A DNA stretch of 64,000 bases from Vigna angularis (lineage: Eukaryota > Streptophyta > Magnoliopsida > Fabales > Fabaceae). This document shows positions 14,901 through 26,421 of the stretch, in pieces (within the stretch, counting starts at the first letter, position 1; every line of letters begins with the position of its first letter). The stretch spans positions 33,598,077 through 33,662,076 of the forward strand of contig NC_068973.1 in NCBI RefSeq assembly GCF_016808095.1. Reading direction: 5' to 3'. Both the position numbers and the translations under genes were made by a program. Below the pieces are notes generated by a model. That model saw only the letters and a list, made by a program, of their open reading frames with translations, was not told the DNA's origin and ran no database searches.

Positions 14901-17900
14901 GGAAATCAATCCTCAAAAGCTAGCTATTAAGGGGTAAGAACCAAACAATATAATATTCCATTGAGTATCTCATACTACTTAATGTGGGACGTAGGCACCC
15001 ACAATACCCAAGTCCCTATTGTATCAGCTTCTAGATGGTATTGAGTTAAATGTACCGTTATCTTTGGTAGAGTGTCATACAACTATCTTAGTTAAAATCA
15101 TTTGTATTGATCTTGCTGAGCGCAACTGTCTTAAATAAAGGACTTAGTGGAGGTTTGATAATTGTTGAGCACAACTGATTTTTCAAACAGGAATTTCAGT
15201 ATATCAGATATACCTTCTAGGCTATTGATTACCTTGATTTTCAAATGCAGGCAACAGGATATGGTGTCTTGAATATATTTCATATGAATTCCATGTTGCT
15301 TATTGCTCAAGTGTGCAGTTCTATTCTATGATGTTTGGTAATTCTGTAGAGAATGAGATGGACTAAAGTTTTTGTTGGATATAGTGAAAACTATGTATGA
15401 GATTAATCTTCTTTGTGTTGAATATACACATAAAATACTTTATTTATAATAGAAGAAATATGAACAAAGTTCAAAATGCAAATAAGAAATAATAACAAAC
15501 TAACTAAAGATAAAAGATAAAAATAATATATCTAACAGTTTCATTTTATCTAAGACGGTCATATTACCATAATGTTTGTCTACCTAAAATGCTATCCAGA
15601 GCTTACATTTAGGTTAAGCCATATCTTAAAATTGCTGTTTGTGACATGAAATCTATTTGGACAAATTTTCCTGGAAACACTTCTTGGAGAGAAAAATAGA
15701 AGGAAAAAAAATGAAATCAACTTCTTTATAAGTTATAATTAGTGACTAAAATTAGTTTGTGCTTAAGCTAATTTGTAGAAGGTCATATCTAAATTTTTAT
15801 TTTTAACATGTGCAGAAACTAATTTTAGCTTATGAAGAAATTCATGTCATTTTTTTTTTCTTATTTTTCTCTTTTAGAAGTCCTTATGAAAGAGTCTGTC
15901 CTGAAAGGCTCATAGCCTTATACTACTTGTGTTTTGGGTTTATTGCCCCAATCTATTTTTTTATCACAATTTGTAGAAAATCCTTATGATATCATTATTT
16001 ATAAGAAATTCATTTCTATTTTTAGGTTGTTGAGAGTGAGTCATATTCATCTGATGGTGTGCATGAAGTCGAATTGCTTCTACCATTTCTGAACAATAGA
16101 TCTATTGAAGGTATGTTTGCCTTCGGCGCTTTCATATAAATATTCTTATTATTATTGTTATTCTTATTTTGTTGTTTTAAAATTTCATTTTCTAATATTG
16201 ACAGTTAATATTTTGTAAAGCATGCAGCCAAGGAGATGTTGTTGGTCTTCTTTCATTTAGTGGTATGATATGTTCTTTTGCATATCTAAATTCAAAAGAG
16301 CCAACTTCACAAGCCGTCACTAATATAAAGGTGAGTCAATAATTATATATATTCATTCTGTTCATGATTTTATGATCAAACTTGTCCTTTTTTTCAAGGG
16401 TTGTCTTAGGTTGAAAATTGTTTGGAAACCTCTACCCTAAAATATGATTTGTTGATCCCCCAGTTCTTGTGTGTAATAAATAAAATTAAACTCCCCCCAC
16501 CATTATCTTTTCGTGGTTGTCTTGTATTGTCATGGATTACAATTCTGTGTGTAGGGAGATATCATTAAGAGTCTGCAAAGTAGATTGGATATAATCTGTG
16601 ATGAGGTAGATGCTGACTCTGGTAACAATCATGATGAAGCAAGACATGAAATATCGGTTGAAAAGCCTATTCCCCAACTAGTGTTACCCACATTGAGGTA
16701 GGTAACTTGTAATAATGGTACAGTACTCATTCCAGTGCATGAAGCTTCTGCCTTGTGGAGGATTTGGGTAGGGTAGATGTATACTCTTAGTTCCTGAAGT
16801 TCACAGGGGAGTCTGATTTGTCACTTAAGCAGATTTTTATTTCACAATGATTTTCTTGGTTTTTTTCTTTTTGTGATCCAGATGACAAGGTTCAATTAAT
16901 TCCATTGGTGGTTTGAAATGATTACAGTGTGTGGGCTATTAATTTGTATTCGGTTTTTGTTACAAAGAGGTCTATAGCCTAGTGGGGGGAGAGGGAGGGT
17001 AGTTTGAGCAGTGGAAAAGTAGCTTAATTGGGATTTGAAGCTGGGAACAAGCACTCACTCAATGGATTTTATGCCACATTGACACTTAAATGAATCATCC
17101 ATTATCATTTTCTGTATATTGATTGTTAAAGTTTACGTTGATACATACATAGAGAGTAAATCCGTGACCTAGATGTGTATAATCTGAAACTCATTCTAGA
17201 TTTTGCCACCATAAACATCTAAAAGTAATAATCATGTCAATACATAGATTAAATTGATACATTTTTTGTTATTTTGGCTTCTATGCTTTGGTTTGTTTGA
17301 TTAATTAAACCTATCATATGTTTTTTTTGGCAGAAAAGGATGTAGTCTTCCATTTCCTAGAAGAGTCTTTGCACCTTGGTTAGCAGGGGTGTATGTGTGT
17401 GATTATTTGCAGCCTTCTGAAACTGTCGAGGTTGGTTCCATTTCTGTAGGGAAATAATAGATTTTGTGTCTATTTATTTCCATGCGTGATTTTGTTTGAA
17501 GACCAACTATTCATTATGGTATTGTTGCAGAAAAAAATGTTATTTGCTTAAGAATTTTGAACTGATCCTTAAACATGTGCATAAAGAGACATTGTTGTCT
17601 TGTCAATATCAATAATTTAGTGATTCTGGAATATTTCTGTCAGAAATAAAGCACCAGGTCATACATTGAACAACTGTCTAATTAATAAGGTATAACCTGG
17701 TGCTTTGCACATAAAGAATGCATGTATTTGTGTACACGCTTGAATTGAGGAGTATGCATTACATGATTTTATGTTCCGATAACAACATAATCGCAGAAGG
17801 CAAAGAAATATGATAATGACTTTACTTGCTATGTTCTTATGAACTTGTTCTTTTATTTTAATTTTTCTTTGTTACTACTATTTCTTAAATATTAGTCCTC

Positions 17901-18216
17901 ACTTGTGATTTTCATTCTATAGGTTTTTAAGGACCATTGCATGGAGTTATTATCCATGAAAGCTCCAATGGATGTCTCTACAATTTTGGAGCCAGAAAAA
18001 GAAGTCCTATCTTTCAAAACTAAATCTTTCTATGATCTGGCAATGCCCTCCAATTCAGAAATTCATCTCATGGAAAACAAGAGCAAACATGATGGTGGAG
18101 GAGAGAGTTCAAATAGTAAAAGTGCGAAGCCTGGCCACATTAATGCTGTCGCGGCTGGTCTTATCCTTCTCTTATCTGTGTTAATTGGTTTTGTGCTGTT
18201 CTTTCTGAAGGGTTGA
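11941..18216 (+). CDS. ODR4-like (olfactory receptor 4-like) tail-anchored protein
   Basis: Ten exons join in frame to 485 aa: 11941-12021, 12107-12415, 12492-12580, 12664-12792, 12890-13010, 16026-16110, 16221-16330, 16555-16697, 17334-17430, 17923-18216. The product matches plant ODR4-like proteins as I know them: an N-terminal half with VGLLIGKFSSAL, the segment DWVAEHARQVSRMLVGGMKV, and the cysteine-rich WSCRNCSLSSNITSSSLRPC; later FPRRVFAPWLAGVYVCDYLQ; and a C-terminal transmembrane segment INAVAAGLILLLSVLIGFVL with a short tail. In animals ODR4 assists membrane-protein folding at the ER and partners UFSP2; the plant role is inferred. The start is the ATG giving MAKAVIGEETRLKLAEDRL. Intron 1 requires a GC donor (GAG|GCACAT). 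Intron 5 is about 3 kb and contains repeats. Confidence 0.93.
13433..13781 (+). mobile_element. TRIM-like retroelement in ODR4-like intron 5
   Basis: Two direct repeats of about 120 bp, 13433-13551 and 13661-13781, begin tgttgaga.ctta and tgctggacatctta and share the order acatca, ataag/atata, tttcaaac, ttatgag, ttgattta/ttgagtta. The short internal part follows the first repeat with tatgatagc, like a decayed primer-binding site TGGTATCAG, and ends with a purine tract (acaagggga) before the second repeat. This LTR-PBS-PPT-LTR layout without coding sequence is that of a TRIM. A second family member is at 32173-32495. Confidence 0.65.
14226..14888. mobile_element. hAT-like non-autonomous element in ODR4-like intron 5
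   Basis: The left end tagaggggtcaaaatagg and the right end gccattttgactc...cacctttac form an imperfect inverted repeat, and the body has repeated aaccca/gggtt words like the element at 7148-7709. Flanks acataagc and acgtaagt may be a decayed 8-bp target duplication. Nothing is encoded. Confidence 0.5.
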
Positions 18217-19130
18217 GGGTTTTATTCTAGGATTCTCTCTCCATGGTCACACATTGGCTTAATTTATAAAATTGCACAGCAGCTGACAACAATTTACACT
18301 TGGAAATCATACAAAATAATTATTTATCGTCTAAGGCCAATAGGGTTTTGATTCTCTTCATATGGGATCAATTCAGAACCTAATCTCGGTTCTAGAGTGA
18401 GAAAATTATAAGTTGCACATTTTATTAAGAAACATCTCAAATTAGTTTGCTTGAATATTTTAAATATAATTTAAATGACAGTTTTGTTCTTTGTTTTAGA
18501 AATAAAGACAGGTCAGTTCTCCTGCATAGCTTTGATAGATTGAATGTTGACATGCCCAAAACATTGACATGTTCCTCAAATGTCAATTTAGTTTCATGTG
18601 ACGTAATGATTTCACATTACAAGTTTTAAAGAGATTAAAACTGAACTTTACATATTTATTCAAGTACATTAAAATTTTTGTATGTTTAGAGATGCGAAAT
18701 GGGATATTATACATTTAAAGAGGTTAAAATTGGATTTTTACATTTCATAGATCTTGAAATATTGGTACTTATCTTTCTCACTTTTCTTAAATAAGAGGAG
18801 ATTATTATTTTTTTTTGAAAATTTTTTAGAGACTAAGAAACTTTCGATACCAATTTTTGTATCAACTAATTTTGACTTTCAAGTATAAGGAGAATATAAA
18901 ATAAATAAGTTAAAACATTAAGTTAAAACATTAAGTTGTGTTTTATTCATTATAAAGACATGTAATTTCTTAATATAAAAATAAAAAAATTATACTTTTA
19001 ACATTGTCATTTTTGCTAGCAAGAAATTAAGATTAAGATATCATATCAATCTTGTTAAAATTTATCTTAAAAAGAAAAAATAATATCCTCAAATTGATGT
19101 AGATTATTAAGATATAAAGTTGAAACCAAT
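18217..19130. other. ODR4-like 3' flank and AT-rich spacer
   Basis: The first few hundred bases are probably the 3' UTR of the ODR4-like gene. The rest is AT-rich. I see no gene or repeat with supporting structure. Confidence 0.5.
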
Positions 19131-19911
19131 TTGAAAAAGGAAAATAAAAAAACTACCATTCTCATCTGTACATATGTTTCATATAAGAGTGGTGAATCTA
19201 CAGTGGAGGAGATGATAACAAAGGTGAAGACTGGTGGCAGAAAAAGGAAGAAGACGAAGACTGCTGACAGAAAAAGTGAGAAGATGAAGATTGATTCTCC
19301 GCGTTCTGTATACGAGGACTTGATGAAAGAAATTCAGTTGAAGCTACCTACGAAATCTGTGTTATGTTGCAAATGCTTATCCAAGTCATGGTTCTCTCTA
19401 ATCTCCGATCCCCAATTTGCAAGAAGACATTTTGACGCTGCAATTGCACCCACCTACAAGCTTTTAAATGTAGTTAACAATTCTGAAGCTTATTGTGTAG
19501 ACATAGAATCAGCACTTTGTGACGATTCCTAGCATACACTGTCCAATTTTACTGTTCCTTCATGGTTTGACCGGTATGAAAACTACTTATCCCTGGCAGG
19601 TTCTTGTAGGGGATTTCTTCTCTTACAATTTTTGTTCCATGATTTTGTGCAGTGGAATCCGTCATCTGGTATACAGAAAGAAATTCACCATGACACTTAG
19701 GCACATGATCTATCTGGAATGGGTTATGACCCAATGGATGATGATGACATTGTGGTGGTGATGGTAACCCTAGGAATTTACGGTGCGTTGGTTCATTGTT
19801 TCTCTTTGAGAACACATTGTTGGACTTCTGTTGAGTGTGGTCTTCTGTAAGTTCTACATAAGTTTGAACTCAGAAATGGACATCTTAGAAATATAGTTAT
19901 TGCAGTTGATG

Positions 19912-20256
19912 TGAAAGATATCTCAACAGAAAAGAGAGAAGATTAATGCTCAGAGAGAATAATAGAATTCTAGAGGAAAACAGAATTTTGTTGTATATTC
20001 GCTGTCTTTCCAATCATTAGTGTACCTCTATATAACAGCATACATACTACACGAAAAAGTAAAAATGGCAAAAGGAATAAAGTTAGTTATGATCCTAAAT
20101 CCTTCTAGAACCATAATACTGCCAAATCATCAATTAGTCACGTAGTCGTTGAGGTGTGTGGGTTTCCTTCTGATTCTTTTGGGTAATTCTCCTCTGTCCA
20201 CGTTTTCTTGATCCTGTGTTGGGCCTTGAGGTTCTTCATCAGTAATGGGCCTAACA
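19912..20256 (-). repeat. 3' LTR of the Ty3/gypsy element
   Basis: Nearly identical to 24675-25023: one substitution (gctgtc here, gctgcc there) and a 4-bp absence within the cagagagaat region. In the element's own orientation it begins TGTTAGGCCC and ends GATATCTTTCA. The last codons of the polyprotein, down to a stop at about 20130, lie inside this LTR. Confidence 0.95.
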
Positions 20257-22830
20257 TCTCCTCCCTCTTGAAGAGGCACCTTGTCCTCAAGGTGAAATTG
20301 AGCCTGGATTTGGGACCAAAGTTCCCAGCTAGCCTCTTCAAGAGGTAATCCCTGCCAGTGTATGAGTACCAATTGTTGGGGGTTGTCTTGATCCTCAGAC
20401 ATCTTCCAATCCAGAATAGTTGCAGGGATAAGGATGGGTTGGCTGTCCACAATATCTGGAGGAAGGTTCAGGGGCGATGGTGAGGGAGTTGGCCCATGAT
20501 GTGGTCGGAGGAGGCTAACATGGAAAACATTGTGAATTTATGCTGAAGCAGGGAGGTCCAGTTTATAGGCCACTTCACCTATTTTCTCCAAAATTTTGAA
20601 TGGTCCAAAAAACCTTTTCTGCAATTTACCAAGGTATGGACCTGTAACTGAGTGTTGTCGACGTGGACGAAGGCGCACATAAACCCACTCCCCAATTGAA
20701 AATTGGAGATCCCGACGATGCAAGTCTGCCCACCGTTTCATAGCCTCTTGAGCCCTCTTCAGATTGGAATGCAGTTTTTTGATAATGGCATCCCTAGATG
20801 AAATCTCAAACTGAACTGCCGCGTTGGAAGTGTCAATGTTCAATAGATGAGGAATGCTCGGGGGAGGATGACCGAACATGACTTCAAAGGGGGTAAAGCC
20901 AGTTGAAGCATTTTTGGTGGTGTTAAAACACCATTCTGCCCAAGGAAGGAACTTGCCCCAAGAGGAAGGACGATGGTGCACAAAGCAACGTAAATATTGC
21001 TGCAATACTTTGTTGGCAACCTCGGTTTGACCGTCAGTTTGAGGGTGGTAAGTGGTGGACATTCTCAGTTTGGTCCCACTAAGGCGAAATAACTCCCTCC
21101 AGAATTGGCTCAAAAAAATGGTGTCGCGATCAGAGATCATGCTACGAGGAAGACCGTGTAACTTGCCAACCATGTGTACAAACAATTCAGCAACTTTGAC
21201 AGCGGAGAATGAACGTGGTAATGTGCCGAAATGTGCTCCTTTAGAGAAGTGATCGACAACCACTAGGATGGTACTCTGTCCTTGATAGGGTGGCAGACCG
21301 ATAATAAAATCCAAGGATAAATCCTCCCAGCAACGAGAAGGTGGAGGAATTGGTTGTAGCAACCCTGGTGGACGTTGAGTGGGTATCTTAGTCTGCTGGC
21401 ATGTGATACATTGGTTCACAAAAGCCTGCACATCCTTCCTCATGTGTTCCCAGTGAAAATTTGCTTGAAGTTTGGATAGTGTGCGAGTGATCCCTGGATG
21501 GCCTGCTAAAGGAGTAGAATGAAATTCATGTAACAACAAGGGAATCATACTACAAGATTGAGGCAACCATAGTTTCCCTTTGAAGAGTATAAAATCCTCG
21601 TGCAAGGAACACCCAGGGAAAGATAGTGGTGATGTCAGAAGCTTCCCTTTGAAATCTAAGAAATCTTTATCTGCACTAAGAGAAGACTTGAGATCTTGTA
21701 AAAAATCCAATTGTGTGATGGAAATAATAAACAGGGAAAGGGCATGAGTAGAGGGAGTTGGAGGTACTCTAGAGAGTGCATCAGCAACGATATTGGTTTT
21801 GCCCGGTTTATAGTGAATTTCAAAATCATATCCAAGCAACTTTGCCAAATATGATTGTTGATCTGGAGTGAGGACCGCTTGGGAGAGCAAGTCCCTGATG
21901 GATTGTTGATCAGTATAAATGATGAAATGATGACCCAACAAGTATTGACGCCATTTTTGTACCGCAGAGGTGATGGCACACAATTCCCTGATGTAAGTAG
22001 AAGAATTCCTCAATTTAGGACAGAATTGTTTGCTAAAAAAAGCAATAGGGTGGCCTTGTTGTGAGAGGACTGCACCCATTCCAGTTCCAGAGGCATCTGT
22101 TTGTATAGCAAATGCTAAGTCAAAACGAGGCAAAGCCAACACCGGAGCATTAGTGAGAGCTTGCTTGAGGTTGTTAAAGGCCTCGGTAGCAGCATCTGAC
22201 CATATGAAATTATCCTTTTTCAACAAATCCGTGAGAGTAGAGGCAATAGAGGCATATCCTTTAACAAAGCGTCGATAAAACCCCGTAAGGCCAAGAAATC
22301 CACGGATAGACTTCAAATTCAATGGGATGGGCCAATCGATAACTGCCTTTATTTTAGTAGGGTCTGGACAAACCCCTGTAGAGGAAACCACATGGCCCAA
22401 GTATTGGATGGACTGTTGACCGATTGAACATTTAGAACCCTTGAGGCGGAAACAATGATCCAATAAAAGCTTGAAGGCTGTCTCGAGATGAGCAACATGA
22501 TCATCCAGTGTGGAGCTGTAGACGAGTATATCGTCGAAGAAGACGATGATGAAGCGTCGAAGATGTGGTCGAAAAAGGTCGTTCATGGTAGCTTGAAAGG
22601 TTGAAGGAGCATTACACAAACCGAAGGGCATGACCTTGAATTCGAAATGGCCATTGTGAGTTCTAAATGCTGTTTTTGCTGCATCAGATGGAAGCATCAA
22701 AATTTGATGAAACCCAGAGAAGAGATCCAACTTGGAAAACCAAGACGCATGTCCCAGTTCGTCCAGTAATTCGTTGACTGTGGGAATGGGAAATTTGTCC
22801 TTGACGGTGACAGCGTTGAGAGCCCGATAA
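20130..22830 (-). pseudogene. Ty3/gypsy pol (RT, RNase H, integrase, chromodomain-like tail)
   Basis: An open frame at 20538-22730 shows reverse transcriptase with the FFDDIL catalytic box (about 22514-22543), RNase H (TDASGTGMGAVLSQ near 22100), the integrase zinc finger (H-x-H...CITC near 21400-21540) and the integrase core with LDFI, SDRD and a YHPQTDGQTE segment (about 21000-21330). The frame is closed by TAA at 20538-20540, but the same frame continues without other stops to 20130. That tail includes a chromodomain-like piece (VLIHWQGLPLEEASWE near 20350). At the upstream end, homology passes into the gag frame through a one-base expansion of an A-run at 22858-22866. One frameshift and one stop are the only lesions I see. 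Confidence 0.9.
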
Positions 22831-24642
22831 TCAACACAGAAACGCCAGGTGCCATCCTTTTTTTTTAACGAGAAGGACCGGTGAAGAAAACGGACTAGTA
22901 CTGGGTGTAATGAACCCTGATGCCAACATTTTCTGAACCTGAGATTCGATTTCTTCCTTTTGGAAGTGTGGGTAACGGTATGGGCGAACAGAAATAGGTG
23001 GCGTATTGGGAAGGAGGTTGATGGCGTGGTCGGTTTGGCGAGAAGGGGGAAGTGATGTGAGCGTAGAGAAAAGGGTTAAGTATTGTTGGATTAGTTGTTG
23101 AAGTTGAGAAATGGTGGATGTTGGTAGACCTGTGGTTGATGAAGCAGTGGTGGAAGAAGAGGATGAGGTGATAGGTTTAGGTGAGGGTTCTAAAGTAAGT
23201 TGGAATAAGGCTTCGACGCGGTTTGTTTGTTGGAGACGTCTGAGTTGATGGGCGGTGATGGGTGAGGGATTTGGGCTTTGTTCGCCTTTTAACTCTATCA
23301 TTTTATTTTCCCACATAAATTTCATGAAGGGTCCATTGTAGTCCATGATGAAGGGGCTGATCTGTGAGAGCCACTGGACACCCAGAATAAGATCTGTCCC
23401 AGAAAGATCAAGAGGGTATAGGTCCATGGGAAAAAGAAGGGATGCAATAGTGACGTGGGCCTGTGGGCAAAAAGATGTGCAAGGTAAAAAGTCTCCATTA
23501 CCAACCATCACACGTAAAGGGTTTGGTGTGGGCTCTAGGGAAAGATTCAGAAAACGGGCCACTCTGGATTGGATAAAATTATGGGTTGCCCCACTGTCCA
23601 CCATGATTTGAACCTCAAATCCGCCTATGGATCCACTGATTCGGAACGTCTTGGGGCTCCACTGACCCGAGAAGGAGTGTAAACTGATGAGACCCGCTTC
23701 TAAAGGAGTGTCATTAGGAGGATCAGCCATATCGATGAGCGGATTGGTGGACTCCTCGTCATCAGCCACTATGAGGAGAAGAAACTGGGATTTGCAGCGA
23801 TGGCATCGCGTGTACTTCTCGTCGCAATTGTAGCAAAGATTTTTTTCTCTACGGGCTTGCATTTCGGCCTCCGTAAGTCTCCGGATAGGTAATTTGGATG
23901 TGGGTGTTGGAAGAAGAGGGGGAAGTGGTTTAGGGTTAGTGGCAGTGGTAGGTGTGATGTGATTTAGGGGTGGTCGTGAGAATCTGGAAAAGGGTGGTGA
24001 TGATAATTTGTTTTTGTCATCGTGGAGTTTCGCAAACGCCACTGCTTGGGGCATATCGGAAGGTTGGAGGGCAGTAACTTCACGTCGGAGGTGAGGTTTG
24101 AGGCCGGAAATAAAACAGCTAAGGTAGAAGTTAGAGGGATACCCAAAGATCCGATTAGATAGGGATTCAAACTCAGAGATGTATTCTTGAAGGGATTGCA
24201 TCTGTGAAAGCTTGCAAAGAGCAGCGATGGGGTCCTCAAACTTAGAAGGTGCAAAATGTAACTCCAAGGCTCTGAGGAAAGCTTCCCACGAGGTTAGGAG
24301 ACTGTTGTTGTGCATCCATTGATACCAAGCTAAGGCGGGGCCCTCAAGGTAGAATGATGCTATTTGGGTTCTTTGATCTGGTGGTGTCTGGTGGTAATCA
24401 AAAAATTGGGTGATCTTGAAGATCCACCCCAATGCATCCTCCCCGTTGAATGAGGGAAGGTCGAACTTGAGAGGCCGTGGAGGTAGTGAGGGAGAGTGCG
24501 AAGGGGATGAGGAAATTTTTGATTCGAGAAGGGAAGTGCGGGCGTCGATATCATGAAGGGTATTAGAGAAGTTGGCCTGAGAAAGGAGAATCTGTTCCAA
24601 TTTTTTGTCAAGTTGAGAAATGGCATCAGAGTGGGAAGCCAT
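22831..24642 (-). pseudogene. Ty3/gypsy gag-protease (with start of RT)
   Basis: The open frame begins at MASHSDAIS (ATG at 24642), a few codons after the 5' LTR and primer-binding site. The retrotransposon gag domain spans about residues 55-210 (WIFKITQFFDYH, then EGPALAWYQWM). A CCHC-like knuckle follows (LCYNCDEKYTRCHRC, imperfect), then an aspartic protease with DSG (IMVDSGATHNFI). The frame enters the reverse transcriptase and ends just after the lysine run, where a one-base insertion separates it from the pol frame. This is the nucleocapsid and protease part of the polyprotein. Confidence 0.9.
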
Positions 24643-24674
24643 GGAAGAGAGTTCTCTCAATGAAAGCACCAAAA

Positions 24675-25023
24675 TGAAAGATATCTCAACAGAAAAGAGA
24701 GAAGATTAATGCTCAGACAGAGAGAATAATAGAATTCTAGAGGAAAACAGAATTTTGTTGTATATTCGCTGCCTTTCCAATCATTAGTGTACCTCTATAT
24801 AACAGCATACATACTACACGAAAAAGTAAAAATGGCAAAAGGAATAAAGTTAGTTATGATCCTAAATCCTTCTAGAACCATAATACTGCCAAATCATCAA
24901 TTAGTCACGTAGTCGTTGAGGTGTGTGGGTTTCCTTCTGATTCTTTTGGGTAATTCTCCTCTGTCCACGTTTTCTTGATCCTGTGTTGGGCCTTGAGGTT
25001 CTTCATCAGTAATGGGCCTAACA
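24675..25023 (-). repeat. 5' LTR of the Ty3/gypsy element
   Basis: Partner of 19912-20256. It should carry the element's promoter; its plus-strand text contains ctatataac near 24800, whose orientation does not suit a TATA box for the minus-strand transcript with certainty. Confidence 0.93.
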
Positions 25024-25503
25024 TGATGTGATGGAAAAAAGATTACTAGAGATTCCATTGCCGGATCATTTAGCCATTCTTCTTCCAAAGGAATCTGATA
25101 TATATCATTTGAAGGTAATGGGAGAACATCTGTATTTGTGCTTGGTGGTGCATAAACAGCCTCTACGGATTGAAATATGGTCGATGAGAGAATACAAAGA
25201 AGACACTCTTTCGACCAAAACATTTGTTTTTCCTCCAGTTTTAGATGTTGTGTGAATCTTATTTTCCCCATATGCTTCACAGAAAATAGGGAAATTTTGG
25301 CATTCACTGGCAACATGTCAGTGAAAATCAACAAGAAAGGCAAGCTTAGATATGGGAAGCAGCTTAACAGCAGACTTGATTTCAGTTTCCTAAGATGTGG
25401 TATGTATAGAGAGAGTTTTCTATCACTCCCTGGCAACTCAGAAGAGAAATTAAGTGAAAATGAACAACAAAAAGGCCTCAGTTCGTGTGAATGTGAAGAT
25501 TGA

Positions 25504-26421
25504 TTTTTTGAAACTGTTAGTGAGAGTATTCATACAGAACAATGTTATTGAATTCCCTTATCTAACCTTAATTTCATATGACACTCATCTAAAATTTAAT
25601 TTCAAATAAAATAAATAGACGTAATTAAATCTTAGTTGCCTTATAAATTTTAAAAAATTTAATTAAAACTTTCGTTATTTAATACAATTTTATAACTGAA
25701 GACATGAAAATTATTTTACAGTGATTACAATATTTTATTATATTAATTAAAAATATCATTTTTCAATTCTTAAAAGCAAATAAAATAACACCTTAAAACA
25801 ATATAGTATATTTGTAACTAAAACAATAAAAATTATTCATTATTTTACAATAACTACAATATCTTATTATATTAACTAAAAAATCTCATATTTATAAACT
25901 CCTAAAAATAATATAACAGCTTAAAAACAAGTAAGATATCAGTTACGTTACCATATCAGTGAAAAAACTAATCAACGAAAAATTAAAGAAAACATATAAA
26001 AATTCTGAATATAATTATAACTTAATTAAAATACGAAGTTTGAGACTTACAATTAAATGAAATAAATATAAGCATTTATTCACTGTTTTTGAATTTATTC
26101 TTAAACACGATTAAAATTGTAATACTAGGGAAATCCATTCCACGCAAATAAGTCAGAAGAATTTGATAATGTTTTAACTTAACTAGAATCATAAAGGCCT
26201 AAGAATTAATGGAGAGTTTCACGGGCAACCTTGATATCCAAAGTTAACACATGATAAATTGATATCCATTTACGAATGCTAAAATTGAGTGATCGTTGTC
26301 AATAAATATCTTTCCATCAAAAAAAGTTGGTAAGACTTGTGATTTTAGCATTGAAGAAACCTATAAATGCAAATCATGAAAACGAAAGAAATTCCAGCCT
26401 ATAACAGAGCAACGGTAACTA
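25504..26421. other. AT-rich spacer and 3' UTR of the mutase-like gene
   Basis: No gene seen. The sequence is AT-rich with many short direct repeats such as tattttacagt/ataac. The last 200-300 bases probably include the 3' UTR of the minus-strand gene that ends at 26422. Confidence 0.5.

Larger units (their letters stand above)
19912..25023 (-). mobile_element. Young Ty3/gypsy (chromovirus-type) LTR retrotransposon
   Basis: Complete element in minus orientation, 5.1 kb. The LTRs are 19912-20256 (345 bp, 3' LTR) and 24675-25023 (349 bp, 5' LTR); both have TG...CA ends. A perfect 5-bp target duplication TGATG flanks it (19907-19911 and 25024-25028). A primer-binding-like site starting TGG on the minus strand lies at 24662-24671, and a purine tract directly precedes the 3' LTR (reverse complement of 20257-20269). 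Gag and pol are recognisable. Pol carries an integrase followed by a chromodomain-like tail, as in chromoviruses; the small size and short LTRs would suit the Reina group, which I could not verify. The LTRs differ by one substitution and one 4-bp indel. Confidence 0.95.
19131..25503 (+). pseudogene. F-box/FBA protein pseudogene split by a retrotransposon
   Basis: The first part (19131-19532) encodes a basic N-terminus and a degenerate F-box (about LMKEIQLKLPTKSVLCCKCL, then SWFSLISDPQFARRHFD). TAG stops the frame at 19530-19532. Similarity resumes in another frame at about 19550-19690 (segments SLAGSCRGFLLL and VQWNPSSG, typical of the F-box-associated domain), stops again near 19698, and returns at 19860-19911. 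There the Ty3/gypsy element 19912-25023 is inserted. The FBA domain continues exactly after the target duplication at 25024 (RLLEIPLPDHLA, then IEIWSMREYKEDTLSTKTF). It then shifts frame near 25240 and finishes at 25503 with FPICFTENREIL and a SLP segment. F-box proteins are SCF ubiquitin-ligase adaptors; this copy is dead with at least three lesions besides the insertion. Confidence 0.85.
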
